Shown: positions 26,601-41,600 of the stretch, piece by piece
Numbering within the stretch: the first letter of the stretch is position 1
Layout: each line of letters begins with the position of its first letter
From: Balaenoptera acutorostrata
Taxonomy: Eukaryota; Chordata; Mammalia; Artiodactyla; Balaenopteridae
NCBI RefSeq assembly: GCF_949987535.1
Contig: NC_080064.1
Span: forward strand, 46,643,937-46,707,936
Reading direction: 5' to 3'
Length of the DNA: 64,000 nucleotides
The notes under the pieces: generated by a model
What the model was told of the DNA's origin: nothing
Seen by the model: the letters and a program-made list of their open reading frames with translations, nothing else
Database searches by the model: none
Made by a program: the position numbers and the translations under genes

Positions 26601-29600
26601 GAATGCATAGGAAAGATATAGGAGGATAGGGGTAGCAGAGGAGAGGTACAGCAGGGCAGGGGGAGCAGAGGAGGGACATAGGAAAGCAGGGGGAGTGGAG
26701 GAGAGGTACAGCAGGGCAGGGAACACAGGAGAGACTACCGGAAGGGTGGAGTGAGGGAGCGGTACGAGAACCCCTTACCGCCTGTCCTTGATGAAGGAAT
26801 AGTAGTGGCCTGCATGTGCCTGCCCACTATGTACAATAACACCGACAAGTTCGTAGTTTTCTGTGAGGGCAACTTTTTTTCGTGGAGATCCTCCACCTCC
26901 CTGATCCATATTTCGCCCATTTTCACCAACTTCTGAAGATGAATCTTGGCGAGCCATTCCTGAAACTGTGTAAGGCTCCATGTTTAGCATCCAGGGAAAC
27001 TATTTAAAAAGCAAAAAGAGCACATTAATGTTGGTTAGTAACATATAGGGTCACACCCAATTAAGTCTGTACAAAGAAGAGGGATGTGTTTTCCTGATTT
27101 AAGCTAGGACCACCCTCCAATTCAAGTACACAATTTCAGAAGGGCTCACAAGTCTAGGAAGGTTTAAGCAGTCTCTTGCTTGAGCATTAAGGAAAGGATT
27201 TCACTTCATAGCTGTCACTAGGATGCCTTCTAGAAATGAGGGTTACTGTCTAGAGATCTGCTGGTACCACTAGCAGCAGCTGCTTAAGACGAGGGGCTGT
27301 GTACTTCTCAGAATGCTGAGACCACAGCCTTTCACATTTTAGATGAAATTTGAAAATATAAAAAGGAAACAAGAAAGGGAGTACAGTAATAATGGTTATT
27401 AAAAAACCAAGAAAAAAAAAGTTACCCTTATCTGTTCATCATATTTAATGGAGCGTCCACTCTCCCAGTCAAATCCAAATCTCATCAGGTGGATGACCAA
27501 GACACTAGGTAACGACTTAATACAGGTCCTTTTCACTGTTGTTCTCTAAAGAGAAGCAAAACCCAATTATCTCCATGGAGACAATAAAATAACAAAGTAA
27601 TTAATATGAAGGTCACAGATTTCTACAGGGCTTTCCCATCTCTGTGAACACAAGTCATGACACAATCTAATGGCAGTAACAGTAGGAGCTTAATACTGAT
27701 CTTACATAAAACATAAAGACAGCGTCCATGAATAACAAATTAATCTTGTTTTTTGAAAAGGGCAAATGTAATACCTTTTCTTTACACTTCTCACAGTAAT
27801 ATGCATTACTTCCCTCTAGAACTTCTCCTCTAACAAACTGGTCCAAAGAAATTTCCAAACTCTGACAGGAAGTAACTCCTAGATTGAGAGCCATGAAAGC
27901 TTCCTCGCGCTCATATCTGCTTAGGAAATAACAGAAAAACCATATCAGCAATGGAATTTAAAAATCTTGAAATTACCACAATACTTGAGATTGAACACAA
28001 AACTATTGATACACTCCTAATCACTATAATTAACACACACTTTCTCATCCTTCTAAAAGTATACTAAACAAAAATGCCAATTTTTGACCACTCAGAATTG
28101 CTTAAAATTATGAATTTCAACAAATAAATTTTAGAAATGGAAATTAATTCCCTGGAAATTTCCCCAAAGAAATTTAATTCAATAAACATTTATAGATCCA
28201 TTAGGAGATATATCTGCAAACCTCTCAATGAATAAAACATTTACAACATTCTAGAAAAATCATTTAAAAATGATGGTGATTATTTTTTGATGTCAGTGTT
28301 ATCTTCACTAACCTGTGAGGACAGTCTTTACAGATCTTCTGATCAGAATAGATGCCCTGAAAAGTATTCTTAAAAATTTGGTCTCTCCCCATTTTCTGTT
28401 GAAATAAAAAGTTAAAATTTTAGTTGATGCCTCTAGAACTTTTAGGTTGTTTATACAGAATTTTACTTAGACCTGAGCTAAAGCATAGATTTTAATTTCA
28501 CCAACAAAATAAAACGAGTCAGCTTGGTAGTTTAAGCTGGGAACTAATGAAAGAATTGTAACCCATGAGACCCGCTGCCAGAGTAATGCAAACGATCAGA
28601 GAAGGAAGAGGATTGCCATCAGCCACGCTGATGACAGGACGGCATTCTCCATGATGAGCCTGAATCCTTCTCCCCGTGCCACAATTACCAAGCTCGGAGT
28701 AACTCTCCACGATCTTTTCTTTTTTCTTGTGGATAGAATGCTACAAATTTATAAGTTATTTTAATTTAATTTAATTTTTTGGCTGTGCTGTGCAGGTTTC
28801 GGGATCTTAGTTCCCCAACCAGGGATCGAACCCATGCCCCCTGCAGTGGAAGCGCGGAGTCCTAACCACTGGACTGCCAGGGAAGTCCCTAAAGGTTATT
28901 TATTTATTTATTTTTTATATGATGAAAGCTTTTAAATTTATTTTTTAATTTATTTTTTGGCTGTGTTGGGTCTTCGTTTCTGTGCGAGGGCTTTCTCAAG
29001 TTGTGGCAAGTGGGGGCCACTCTTCATCGCGGTGCGCGGGCCTCTCACTATCACGGCCTCTCTTGTTGCAGAGCGCAGGCTCTAGACGCGCAGGCTCAGT
29101 AGTTGTGGCGCACGGGCCTAGCCGCTCCGCGGCATGTGGGATCCTCCCAGACCAGGGCTCGAACCCGTGTCCCCTGCTTTGACAGGCAGATTCTCAACCA
29201 CTGCGCCACCAGGGAGGCCCCCTAAAGGTTATTATTATTATTTTTTCCCCAGTTGCGCCGGGTCTTAGTTGTGGCAGGTGGGCTCCTTAGTTGTGGCTCA
29301 CTGGCTCCTTAGTTGCGGATCGCCGGCTCCTTAGTTGTGGCATGCGAACTCTTAGTTGCAGCATGCATGTGGGATCTACTTCCCCGACCAGGGATTGAAC
29401 CCGTGCCCCCTGCAGTGGAAGTATGGAGTCCTAACCACTGGACCACGAGGGAAGTCCCTATGAGTTATTTTTTAAAAAAGAAATGGATAACTTGTGCCTA
29501 CTGAGAGGAGAGGCAAATGCTGGCAGTGATGGGAGGCTGTCTGTATCTTAGAAGGCAATACCACTTCAGAAGTTTGTGACACATTTTCCTGGGTAGAGGT

Positions 29601-32600
29601 AGAAAGCTTTGGGTCACATAACCACAAACAACTTTTGAATCTGGTCCTTTTGTACCCTTTGACAAAGCAAAACAGCTCTGCACGGGGCCATCAGTTCACC
29701 GGTGACAGCAGCACTCCTCTGAGGCCAGGTTACTTCAATGCAGACACAGAGCGTGTAGCTACAAATGGTTATCATTACGGGGTATAGGTTAAGAGTTACA
29801 TACTTTATCAAGTGTCAGATGAATTAAGAAGAAAATAAATCTATAATCTATAGTGTTCTGTGTATGTTTTGATATTCAAACCCAGAAGAAATGAATTACT
29901 GTTGTGGTATTAAAGATGATCACTTTCTGATTTGTCAGTTTCATAGTAATCCCAAATCCTAAACCACTGCTCTCATGTTACAGAGTTTGAGGGAGTTAGA
30001 GGGAAAATGAAACTTTTTCTACCTTGAGATATTCATCCATCTGATCGATGAGACTGGTGAAGAATTCATATGCATCCTGTTGTTCTCTCACATAAAGTTC
30101 TTTGTTCCACATCTTGAAAATCTATGTAACAAGAATTAGATATGTTGTTACAGGAAAAGTAGCAATTTCTGAATATGGTAGAAAAGGAAAATGAAAGAGT
30201 CCTTAAATGCTTCTAAAAACCAAGTTTACTATTAGGGTATAAAAGTTTTTACTGACGTGAGATTAGCTTGCATTCAGCCATCTATGTTTTTCCTCGGTCC
30301 CTTTATAAAAAGTCTATGAAACCATAGAGGGTGAGATCTAAGGCCAGGGAACAGAGTTTCTCTCTTAGAAACTAACCAACCTATAGGGGAAAATATAAGG
30401 TAAAACACAGTAAAGCAATGTTTTAGAAGAATGTTCTTTATTTAGAGGCATTAGTGAAATTGGCATAAATTCAGAGGAATAATTTGAACAAATATTTCAA
30501 ACAGCTAAATAAGAATAATGGGATATAGTCAAAACATTTAAGATTAGCAAATCCCTAGAAATTATAAATGACTATTCTCAACATTCTAACCACTTGACTC
30601 AAGCTCCAATGCCAATAAGAATGGTATAGACATTTCTTTTATAGGTTCTTGGCAATGGGATTAGTCTAGAGTCAATAAACAAGACACTAGAGAAAGAATG
30701 CAGCCACGCTCCAAATACGTAACACCCTTCAATCCAAAGAGTTACTGGGTAAAATACCTTCCAGAAGTTCTCAGGAACATAGTACTGCAGCTTGCTTTCC
30801 ATCAGATGCCCGAAGAGAGACTGCACTTGGTAGAATACACTATCGTCTGGATTGTCCGTGTCGTCATCCACTGAAAGTAATGACTAAAAAGAAATGAACT
30901 GTATTAAATCAGAAATATTCAACCGCTTTCAGAACATCTTGACTTCTGTATGTGTGAGTACCCACTGCTCCTTCAGAATGGTATGTATGTTTGTATATGG
31001 CTATAACTCTGCATATGTTTAGCTTCAACGCTTCCTAGCTGGTGTAATCATGAATAAATCATCTCTTTGAGCTTCTGTTCGATTATGAAAAACTGGAACT
31101 AGTAATGCCAGGATCTCTATAAGAAATAAGTGTGACATGATGACGCACAGAATATTCTCAAAACTATTTCATAGCTTTGCTATATCACAAGCTACTAATA
31201 GATTATTATAGAATGCTAATGATAGAGTCTACATATTTCTAAAATACCAAAAATGTTAGTAGCTTTATGGAATACAATTTGAGAATAATTGAGGAGTTCA
31301 AAAATCACATTAAGTCAAATCCATCTGTCAAACAGGCAGCATATTACCTCAGCAGATATACAAAAATATGTGACTATGAACAATGTTGTCTATACAGATT
31401 TCAGAAGCTACTACAGAATCTCTAATTATGTCCAGTTTAGTAAAGCCCAAAATGCAATATATGAATATGGAACAGTTCTCAGGCAAGGTACACATACATC
31501 ATTTATGATACTAAACAGGAAAGAGGAAGAAAATCACCTCCGGGAGACCAGGTTGCATATACAGCTGCTGGAAGACTGCATTCATGTAACATGTAGCGCC
31601 ACCATTCCTCAGTCCCACAAACCCTGAGCTGGACCTGCTATCCACTGGGGGAAGGTACTAGGAAAGAGAGGAGCAGAAATAGAGAGAGAGAATTAGTATC
31701 TCTGCCACTAGCACATTTCCTTACAGCTTTATGAGATGTCTGAGAGGAAAAGAGAGATACAGATTTATCCATTCGGTGTGTTACGAGTTACGGTAGCAAA
31801 CCTATGTTCATGAAGTACCTCTGCAGATGCAATACAATTCTAAAACTACTATCTCAATGTTTCCTTTTAGTTCCTAAAGTACCTCACATATATACGAAGC
31901 ATGTATCTATACATCCACTATGTAGTCTTGCATTTAGTCACTTGATTATCATTTGACAAACATTTAAGGGCACAATGTGCCAGGCATTGTGCCCGGGATA
32001 TGAGAGAGAGCAGAAATGTATTTAGTGCTTATCTCAAGGAGCTTACATTATAGTAGGGTATACATTAATTAAGTAAAAATACTGATATATATTTACAAAC
32101 TGAGGTCGTAATCTGAATAGTAGGAAGGGTTCTGTGAAGCGTTTACTGTAAGAATCCTAACATGTCTGGAGAGTCAAAGAAGGCTCATATTCCTTCCCTT
32201 CCTTTTTTGAGAAGGTAACATTCTTCTATTGAACTTCCTCTAATAAGCATGCCATTAAATAAGTATGTAAACACCCTAGCATTTCACTTAAGGATGATCT
32301 GTAACAATGTAGATTCTAGTACAGTATTTTTCTAGGTAGAAATCATCTAGAAAAGGCATCTTGGATACAAGTTCAACACGGCACTTCAATGGATATTGTA
32401 ATGACACACTCTGAAATGCTATTACAGCAGAATCTTGGTTCTAATCCTATGACCAGAATCATGTTATCTGCATGTATCAAGTACGTGTAACCATGTAATA
32501 ACTAACCAATTGACAAAACCCTGGAGGTCTTCTGGACTGAAAGGAATTGCTAAGTATCACATACTTTTCATTAACATTCAACATGCACTTAGAGCAGGGT

Positions 32601-35600
32601 GACTTCTAAGATCTAATTAACAGTGTAATTTATTTGTAGTCCAAAGCACAGACTAAAAAAAAAAAGTTATAAAATAAGAAAAACTGGTTCATAACAGTGC
32701 TAAAAATGTAAGTATTTATATGACAAATATTTTCACTATGCTGATATAATCCCTGACTTATTAAAATAAGATTGTCATTTTAATCTGATTATTAAATAAA
32801 TGCATGTAAAACTTAAAGCATAGCATAAAGTAAGCATTATAAACTAAACAGTTCATACCAAAATAGTTCCCAATTTACGTACTCACATTCCACTTTGCAG
32901 GTGCTCTTTCCTCTACTTAGAACACCTGTTCTCACTTCTTTTCCTGCCTAACTTGTATGTTCCATAGTACTCGGCTCAGGCATCCAAAGGGATGAGACTG
33001 CCTCTTTATGATGTTAGTGGAGAATGCTTTAAAAGTGTCCTCCCACTCCTGGTCTGGTATTCCAGGGCATCTGCAGCTCGCTTCCCTCTTGCAGATCCCG
33101 ACACATACAAAGCTGTCCATGGCTTTTCATGTCTGGAATGACCTTCCCACCTTGCTTCAATTGGCTCACCACTCTTAAGGGCTCTATTTTAAATTCCATC
33201 ATTTCTAAGAAGCTTTCTAAAACACCACCATCTGGTGTTGAAGTGCCTCTCTGTTAGTAGAGCATTCAGGACATACCTCAATCTTAGTGCTGGATTCTAT
33301 CTTCATTTCTGAACTCCAAAAGCCAACAACACCTCAGCGCATAGTAAACTCAATAAATCTTAGTTGAATTTAAGTGAACATAGACTATACTGTGACAGAA
33401 CCAATGTTTTCTGGAATTTGTAACTCTAGTGCCTGGCACTGTGTCATGCATAGTTCCTCAAAAAATAGATTGAAATGCTACTTTTTACTGAGAGTAATTA
33501 TCAACTGACTTGAAAATCTCTCTTCTTTTTTCATCAAAAGGGTACCATTTAGTAATATATTACTGTGTGTTAGTATAATACACTATAGATTATGGTTGAT
33601 TTGAGTACGTGGATTTGATAAGCAAAAGAATAACACTGACTTTCTTTGTGACTAGGATAATGCAAACATAGTTTTAAAATACTATGTTTAAGAGAGCACT
33701 CTAAAAAAATTAAGTGCATTGAGGTCTAGAAAACTTACATCAAACTCCTTGGTAAGAGCAGGATCCGGTTGATGATGCATAGAAAGTAGTTCTTTTGTAA
33801 TAATTTGAAGATTTGAAGGTGAGCTATCAGCCAGCATTACAAGGACTTCGTAGGCTGCCAATCGGCTATTCACTGTACTACATCTAAAAACAAATGACAC
33901 AAGTCAATTTCAACAGTGAATAATTAAGTCACTCATTAAACTAAATCAACATTTGAAATGAAAATATAAGAGCTGCAATTCCTAAAACAGGGTTAAGTCA
34001 GGTCTGATGGCACAACCTAGTAGTAATCTAGTGGGAGGTGCTAACTTAGCAAAGGAAGAGACCATGAATACAGGAGGGATGATTATGGTTTAGAGCTAAG
34101 TATCTTCTTGGCCTGATGACAAAGTAGCAAATCTTTCAATTATGACTCCAGATTATTATCTAAGGGATGGATCAGCAAGAATAGAGAATAGAGAGTCTGA
34201 AAACTTTAACAAAAACACAACATGGAAATAACTATCTTTCAATTAAAGTAGGTAGAAAGAAAGGTTTTTGTAGATACTGCCCTGAAATTCAAGTATCTAC
34301 ATGGCAGAAAGCTATACAAATCAGAATAGATGCCCATAAACATTTGCTATGCACCTGCAGATAAAAAATTCTTCAAGGACACTAATCAACTTTCTATTTT
34401 CCTGAAAATGTGGAGACAGAAATAGTTTGCCAAGTCAATTTACTTAAAGTGACAATGAGAGATAACTAGCAAGCATTCTGCAGGAAACCAAAGGCTTCTT
34501 CACTGCTCACCTTTAGTAGAAATCTTTTAGGGGATGGACAGTAATTTCTCACAAGTCACCTAAGCCAACCTTGCATTTGCTAGGAGATCACAGGTTAGGA
34601 AGGATACACAGAAAAGAGGACATCCAACCTTTGAGAGAAACACTTATGGAGTGGAGTGTGGGAGATGTGTTCAAGAGGGGGTTGAAAGGCATGGAGATCA
34701 GAACTGCATCAGGCACTGAGGACAAGAGCCATGGAGCTGGCGCTGTCCTTTGCTTCTTACCTGCATTTCTGGGTTGCAAAGGACAGGTAAAGAATGAATA
34801 TAAGGTACCATATATACAGGTTAAACATCAAGAAGTTCTTTTGTTGGTGTGATGTACGAATAGCATTACTTGTGAAAAGAGTTTCTGTGTATTTTAAATC
34901 TCTTTCTGGCTTCCGTGTTTGGGTGGGAAAAGGCTGGGAGTCATTGTGATAAATGAACACCATTCAGTACACTGGATGAAACAAAATGTTTCCTTTTCTA
35001 TTCAAGGCACTGTTTATGATTAAAAAAAACACAACTCCTCGTTGATGGATGTATTACTTTTAATAATTACAAATGGAAGAATTCATGAAAAAAATTTCAG
35101 TAAAACTGCTGAAAATTTATTTTCTCTGTTCAATGAAAACTGAAATACTCATGTGTTTCTACTGCTTTAATAAAAGACTCCCGCAGAGCTAGCACCAAAT
35201 CTTCCAGAACAAGACTAGGGCAGAGATAAGGATGGGAGTGACAGTGTGAGGGACACCCCAAGAGTTTTAATGAAGGTTTATTACCGAAAACAGATTTTGC
35301 TAATAAGGAATCTCTAGATAGAGAAATATTCATACATGGTAAGATACCTCTTAAGATTCCATAAAATACTGCTTATTACGCCTTGCCCATTTCAATAACC
35401 ACTGAAATTGTATGGGAATTTTTTTCACTGGTTAAATACCAAATCCTCAGTTTCTTCAGGATTACTCAATTAACTCTGGTTTTCGTGAGAAAAGAATGAG
35501 GTTAAGTTAGATTCAGAGTAAATAAGATGGCAGCTTGTAGCTGCCTCTTCCTATTTCCAAGAGTACAAACATCACCCACAAAGGGTCAACATTACAAAAG

Positions 35601-38600
35601 ATCTTTCAAATTTCTACCCATAAAAACTAATATAAAATTTGACTCTAAAATTACCACCGTAATAAATCACTAGCAGTTTTAATTATAAGGACACAGTCAA
35701 TACTCAGCAAATCACAAGGTTCATGCACTAAAGCACCGATGCTTTTCTCCTAGCAGAAAGAAACCCTCAAGACTCAGAGCCTATTTATCTTTACTTTGGA
35801 AGCAATTCTTACAACCTCAGTTTCTCTTGGAATTTGTTACTGACAAAGTTAACCACATTATTACTTATTCTTCCATCTTGATGATAATAATAGTACCAGC
35901 TCAGCAATTACTATGTGCCAGGCAGGCTTTATCCTAGCCCCCTTACATGCATTTCTTTATACAGCGGATAATGTCTTACAAGCTACACACACTCACAAGA
36001 TGGAAGACAAACTCCAAGTTAAGAAAATCTTTTTTGGACTAAAGTTTCGAATTAGAATTTTTACCAAAACTGAACACAACGTGCATTTTCCATACTTTGG
36101 ATGAAAGTCCTGTTGACTGATGGCGGCACTGCCAGCTGGAGAATGACTATTTAAAATAATTCTAGAAGCTCGGAAAAGGAAGTCATCTAACAATGGTTTA
36201 ATGAGTGATGAACCTGGAATAGAGCATAATATTCATGTTGAGGATGAACACATATTTTAATTCAAAGATCTTGTCTTGCACTTTCATATCAGAGCAGCAA
36301 AGGCACCTGAGGCCACCCAATGGCAAGGCATTCAATTTAACTTGACGCTCATTTTTTGAGCACTTATAATACACGGCAAAGATCTGTGGGGCAGAGGAGT
36401 GGGGATGGGTGGGAGAGTCGGGACAGGATGCAAAGATAGACAAGTGAAGGAACCTTCCTTTATGAGCTTACAACAGAGTGAAAGGAGTTAAGCTTTCACT
36501 TTAGAAACACAAATGCCAAGAACATCACAAGGCAGACGGATTGAGTGAATAATTAACTTTTACTTTGGGCATAGGGGAATCCACATAAAAGTTTTAAGAA
36601 CTTTAAAAATCTTTAGGTAAAAATGATGTGCCCATCTCACCCTGGTTTAGAATCACTCTTTTCTATGTATCCCCAATAGCCAAGAAGATTTTTATAGAAC
36701 TCAGTTTGTGTGATAAAAGTGATAATTAACATTTTGATTTGTCTTCTGAATATAATTTTAATACCGAATATGGTTTTACAAATTATATGCGTATCCCACC
36801 ATCCAGGGGTGGTGGTTGGGGGTTGCCTCTCCAGACAAGAATTATCCTTAGAAGAGGTAAGGCGTACCATGGACTGTCTTTTATAAAGCATGTAACAGTA
36901 AACGGAGAAGAGAAAAACCTACTTTGATTTATAATTTTTATTTGTTACTAAGTTATGTGATCCAACTATTTTGAATGCTATAAAATTCTCTATATGGTTT
37001 AATGACACAGATAAAATACACTTTAAATTTGTTAGCCACTAAAATTCCAGACAGTACCCTACTGTCTGAGGGTCAATTTTCTATGGAACATTTAGTACCT
37101 ATCTTATTTTTCCAATTTCACACAACACTATGGCAATAACTGAGAACTGAGGTACTCTGCCCCATGGTAAGATGAAGTAATAATTACCAAGCATTTCCTT
37201 TTCTGCCCCACAGAGTGAAAGCAGGGTCTTGATGAGCCGTAAGTGTCCTGCCAGTAAGATGTTATCTGCTTCACTGGTCTCACATTCAGCTGTGCGATTA
37301 GGTTCAAAGTTATCCAGCCAAGTAATCTCATCTTCGAGCATGGTAGCTGGGCTGATTCTTAACTGCTCCATTTCTGAAGCTAAGATGGAAAAACAAAACA
37401 AAACGACCTCTCATCCTGAAGAAAGAAGGATTTCTTTTCATGGAGTCAAAATCCTGAATTAAAGTAAGCAGAGACAAGTCTCAATCTTCTACTTCACAGA
37501 TTTAAAAAAACTGTCATTAATGAACAGCAGCTGCCCACAGGACTACGGAGGCTCGCACACGTCCGTTCCTTCCCTTCCTCCCTCCCTCTGTCACAAATCC
37601 AACGGTACTGAGGGCCTCCTCTGTGCAGGTCGAGGTGCTGACGCTGGGGGTACAAGATGAAAGGGACACTCCTTGTTCCGAAGAAGCTCCTGTTTGGTGG
37701 TGTTAGCAGATGTCCCAGGGAAGAAACCCTTCTAGAGAAGGAAGGGGTAGAGGGGTGAGAGGAGAGCCGTCTCTCCCACCGTGTTACCTATGCCGAGGGA
37801 GGGGGGAGCCCTGTGAGGGAGAGAGGGGTCCACAGCGCAGCAGCAGAATCCATGTCTCCAGATGATGAGCCAACCTCCAGAGAACCACTCTTCGGTATTA
37901 AGCATTTCACTTTCCCCTCCAAACAAGGATTGAAAACAAGATTCCACGTTGGAGGCGGGGATTAGGGAGGAGAGCAGGAGTCATCATGCTCCCTTCCCAC
38001 TGCACTGCAGCCATAGGCGGGCAAGGTCCCACCCAGTGGGTTGGAAAGGGATACTCCAGGCGACACTGCGCATCCTTGTTTCCTCATTTATAAAATGGGG
38101 CTAACACCTACGCTGCAGGGTGCTGTGTATACAGTGTCTAGTATAGGCACTGGCATACAGAAAATGCTCCAAAAACGGCAAATGTCGCTTGTTTCAAGAC
38201 ATAGTCCCTCCCTGCCCTCAACATCCCATTGAGGGATCTTGGACCCCTTCCTTATGGCTCAGTGGCACAGCACACTAATACCTTGTTCGTGCCTTCTGAG
38301 GATGTTATGTGTCTCATGCAACTCATGAGTCCAGTTCTCAAGCAGCAAAGCAGAATACCCTCTCAAAGTCCAAGCCAGAGAACAAACCTTCGCTGGCTGC
38401 TGCCCAACTTAACACTGAAAGCCTAGCTGAAAAATGCAGTACTAGGCTAGGCTCTTAGATGGACATGTGGTCCATCCACTTCTCTAGATAGTACAGGTGT
38501 TATCCCTGAATCAAGACACATAGACTATGTCATCTCAGGCTCCAACAAAACCAATTTCACTGCCCTGCTCAGAGCACCATGTCCTCAGCTTTTGAGAGAC

Positions 38601-41600
38601 ACTTATGAAATCCAGGAAGGCATCTGCCTTAGAGACGCTGCTGAGGCTTCTTAGCCCCTCTGTCTTTATGTGCCCATTACATGAAGACCTTTGTGTGAAG
38701 TTTCTTCTAGGTTTGAGTGCTGGGGAACAGATCTGTTTCTTTTGAGAAACCATTCTGTTTCTTCCTCTAGGGTATTGAGAACAAACAAACAGATGAGGTT
38801 TCCTTTTTACCTTGGTCCTCCAGGCACCTCAAAACCTAATTCTGACAGTGTGGGGCTTTTCAGCCTGCACATACACAAGGTATTTTTTTTTTCCCCCTCC
38901 TGGTCTTGACATTCTTTTCCAATTAACATTTTTGTTGATCCTGACTTTCATTTTATTTATTTCCTATAGGCAGAAGCAAATCTTTCCTATAAGCTTTGTG
39001 TAAAGAACAAGGAATAAACTAACAAGCTCTTGATTGGAACAACTGAAATTTGCATAGAGGACTCCAACAAACCTTTGCATTATATAAGAGTAAGTACAGA
39101 TGATTAAAATCTAAATACTCTAACAAAAGAGTCTGTAACAATGATATTGCAAACACCTAACACTAAACAATTACCTGACTTCTATCACTCACTTCTATTA
39201 CTATCAACATATCTCAACAGAGATTCCCTCTTTCCTTCAAACCTTCAAAACTGTCAGAATTGACTATAATGGAAAGACTCTTAAGAGTTCTGTATCAGTG
39301 TAATTAAAATATGAGCCTTTGACAATTTTTAAAATCAACAAATCTTTTAACACATTAATGGCTGGGCATATAATAGCAGAAGAGATAACTGGTACATGGG
39401 TTTACATGCTATTTCCAAGAAAATAAAATTCAACATCAAACAATAATTTTAACGTTATTTATATCTGAGATACATTAAGTCAGATTTAGAAATGTCTGTC
39501 TTTCTTTTCTAGTCCTTCCCAACCCCTCTCCCAACATAAATCAAAGTTAGACATCTACTTACTTGTCAGATCATCTAATAATTGGCACCTCAGATCAAAA
39601 TACTCCATGCACTGGGATAACAGTCTAAAAAACAGATTACAGTTATTAAAAAAAGGCTGATTTGAAAATGAAAAAAAATTTTCCTTGTAAGAGTAAGTTC
39701 ATAAAACAACTGAATAAGAGAATTTTCCTAAGCACAAAATAACTACTTTACATCAATTCAACTTCAGTATTTTAGCAAGACACACACTAGTGATTTTACT
39801 TATACAGACATAGTATAAGAATAACAGTTTAAAGAGAGAAAACTTACTAAATCTATCACATTATGTAATGATGTACACACTGACTACATACATAATGCAT
39901 TGATTAATTTGTTCAAATATCAACTGATACACACTAAGCACCTACTATATGCTTGGAACTGTTTTAGGGCAACAGTGAACAAAGGAGACAGACAACAGAT
40001 GAAAAATACATACATATGTCAATTGGTGATAAGTGCTAAGAAGCAAAATAAAGTGGATAAGAGAAGAAAAAGGTAAATTTTTTTATCTAGGATGATCAAT
40101 GAAGCTTTTTCTGCAATTACAGAAGTGAAGAGCACAGGTTTTGAAGTCAGGCGGACCTTACTTTTAATCCTGGCTCCACTACTTACAGCTGGGTGTCCAG
40201 GGACAATTTATTTCAGTTGTCTCAGTTTTCTGATTTCTAAAATGCTTACTAGAGCATTAGAAATAAACGTGCACATATATACACAAACATAAAGGGCTCA
40301 AGAATGCACTAATGATGAGACTACATAATGAACTAAGAATTATGATTATTAAAAAAGTGGGGATAATAAAACTGTCAAACTCATTTGGCCATTGTGAGGA
40401 TTAAATGATAAACGTATGCAAAGAATTTAGCATACTGTGGGGCACATAATCAGCCCCGTGATAACTGCAATTATCATCACTACTACTATTATGGGAAAAT
40501 ATGTACCAAACTTCGGCATTAAAAAGTTGTGACAAAAGCTTCTCTGAGAGTGTATGTTAAAAAATTCATTTAATGCTTTCTGTTTCTTTCCCAAAGTTTA
40601 GAGGAATTTAATAACAAATCAAACTGTTAATGGTTAGTTACGTTAAATAATCTCTTACAACAAGTAGAAGCACAACAGCTTACTACTTAAAAAATGGCTT
40701 ACACATTTAAACTGAAGAATCACTGATCTAACTAGTTAATAAAAGGATTATCTGATTTTAGGAAACTTTTAACTAGGAAAAATTGGAATACTAAAGTAAA
40801 AAATGTACAAGGGCAAAAAAAGAAGTTTCTATAACTTTTAATCCACATGCTTTTATCAGGAAAAAATCATTCTCTGAAGTTCTGGCTTTACACCATTAAA
40901 GACTTAGTTTTCATGACCAGAAACACACAGCTAACGTCTATCTAATTTAGGTTAAATCTTAATGGTCAACTGCAAGTCTGTAAGTTTTAGTTAAACTGTA
41001 ATTGTAAGTTTTAGTTAAATTTTTAAGTTTTATAAATCACTCACAATGATCTCATCTCAGAAACAAAAATGTTAACTTCTTTGTTATTTATAAATTTATA
41101 ACGTTAAAATAGGCTAGATGCTTCAAAATAATATTTGAGACTTAGACATGTGGGCCAGGAACCTCCATATATGAGAGTGCGTGAGAACATAATCAAGGTT
41201 GAGACAAACATTTAATCCTGAAATGAAGGCTTGCAAACTGATAATATAACTCAGTTCAGAAAAATTCTGAAGATTATATAACTTACAATTAGAAAATATA
41301 GGTATTAAAAAAAAAAAGTCAGGGACAGATTGGAGAAGAAATCACAAGGAAAATTAGAAAATATCTTGTGACAAATAAAAATGAAAACACAACATATCAA
41401 AAGTTATGGCATGTAGCTTTTGAAAACAGTGCTACTAGGGAAATTTATGCCTGTATGTGCTTACATTAAAAAGGAAGAATGATCTCAAATCAACAACCTA
41501 ATTTTACACCTTAAGGAACTAGGAAAAGGAGAACAAATCAAATCTAAAGCTAGTAGAGGAAGAAAATATTAAGAATTAGAGGGAAGATAAATAGAGAATA

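Noticed and set aside
26334..26726. 130-residue minus-strand open frame with a 10-residue Pro/Leu/Ser-rich repeat
   Set aside because: It is the translation of the 30-bp minisatellite; a period divisible by 3 keeps the frame open. It crosses intron sequence with no splice logic.
26474..26735. Regular direct repeats that might suggest a CRISPR-like array
   Set aside because: Units are contiguous with no unique spacers, in a mammalian intron; this is a minisatellite.
27667..27951. Taking the open frame as the full exon with its flanking residues
   Set aside because: The frame runs into intron on both sides; splice sites at 27775 and 27916 and phase with neighbours define the real exon.
34571..34852. 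93-codon plus-strand frame in the exon 17-18 intron
   Set aside because: No recognisable domain, no splice or promoter context, and a length expected by chance.
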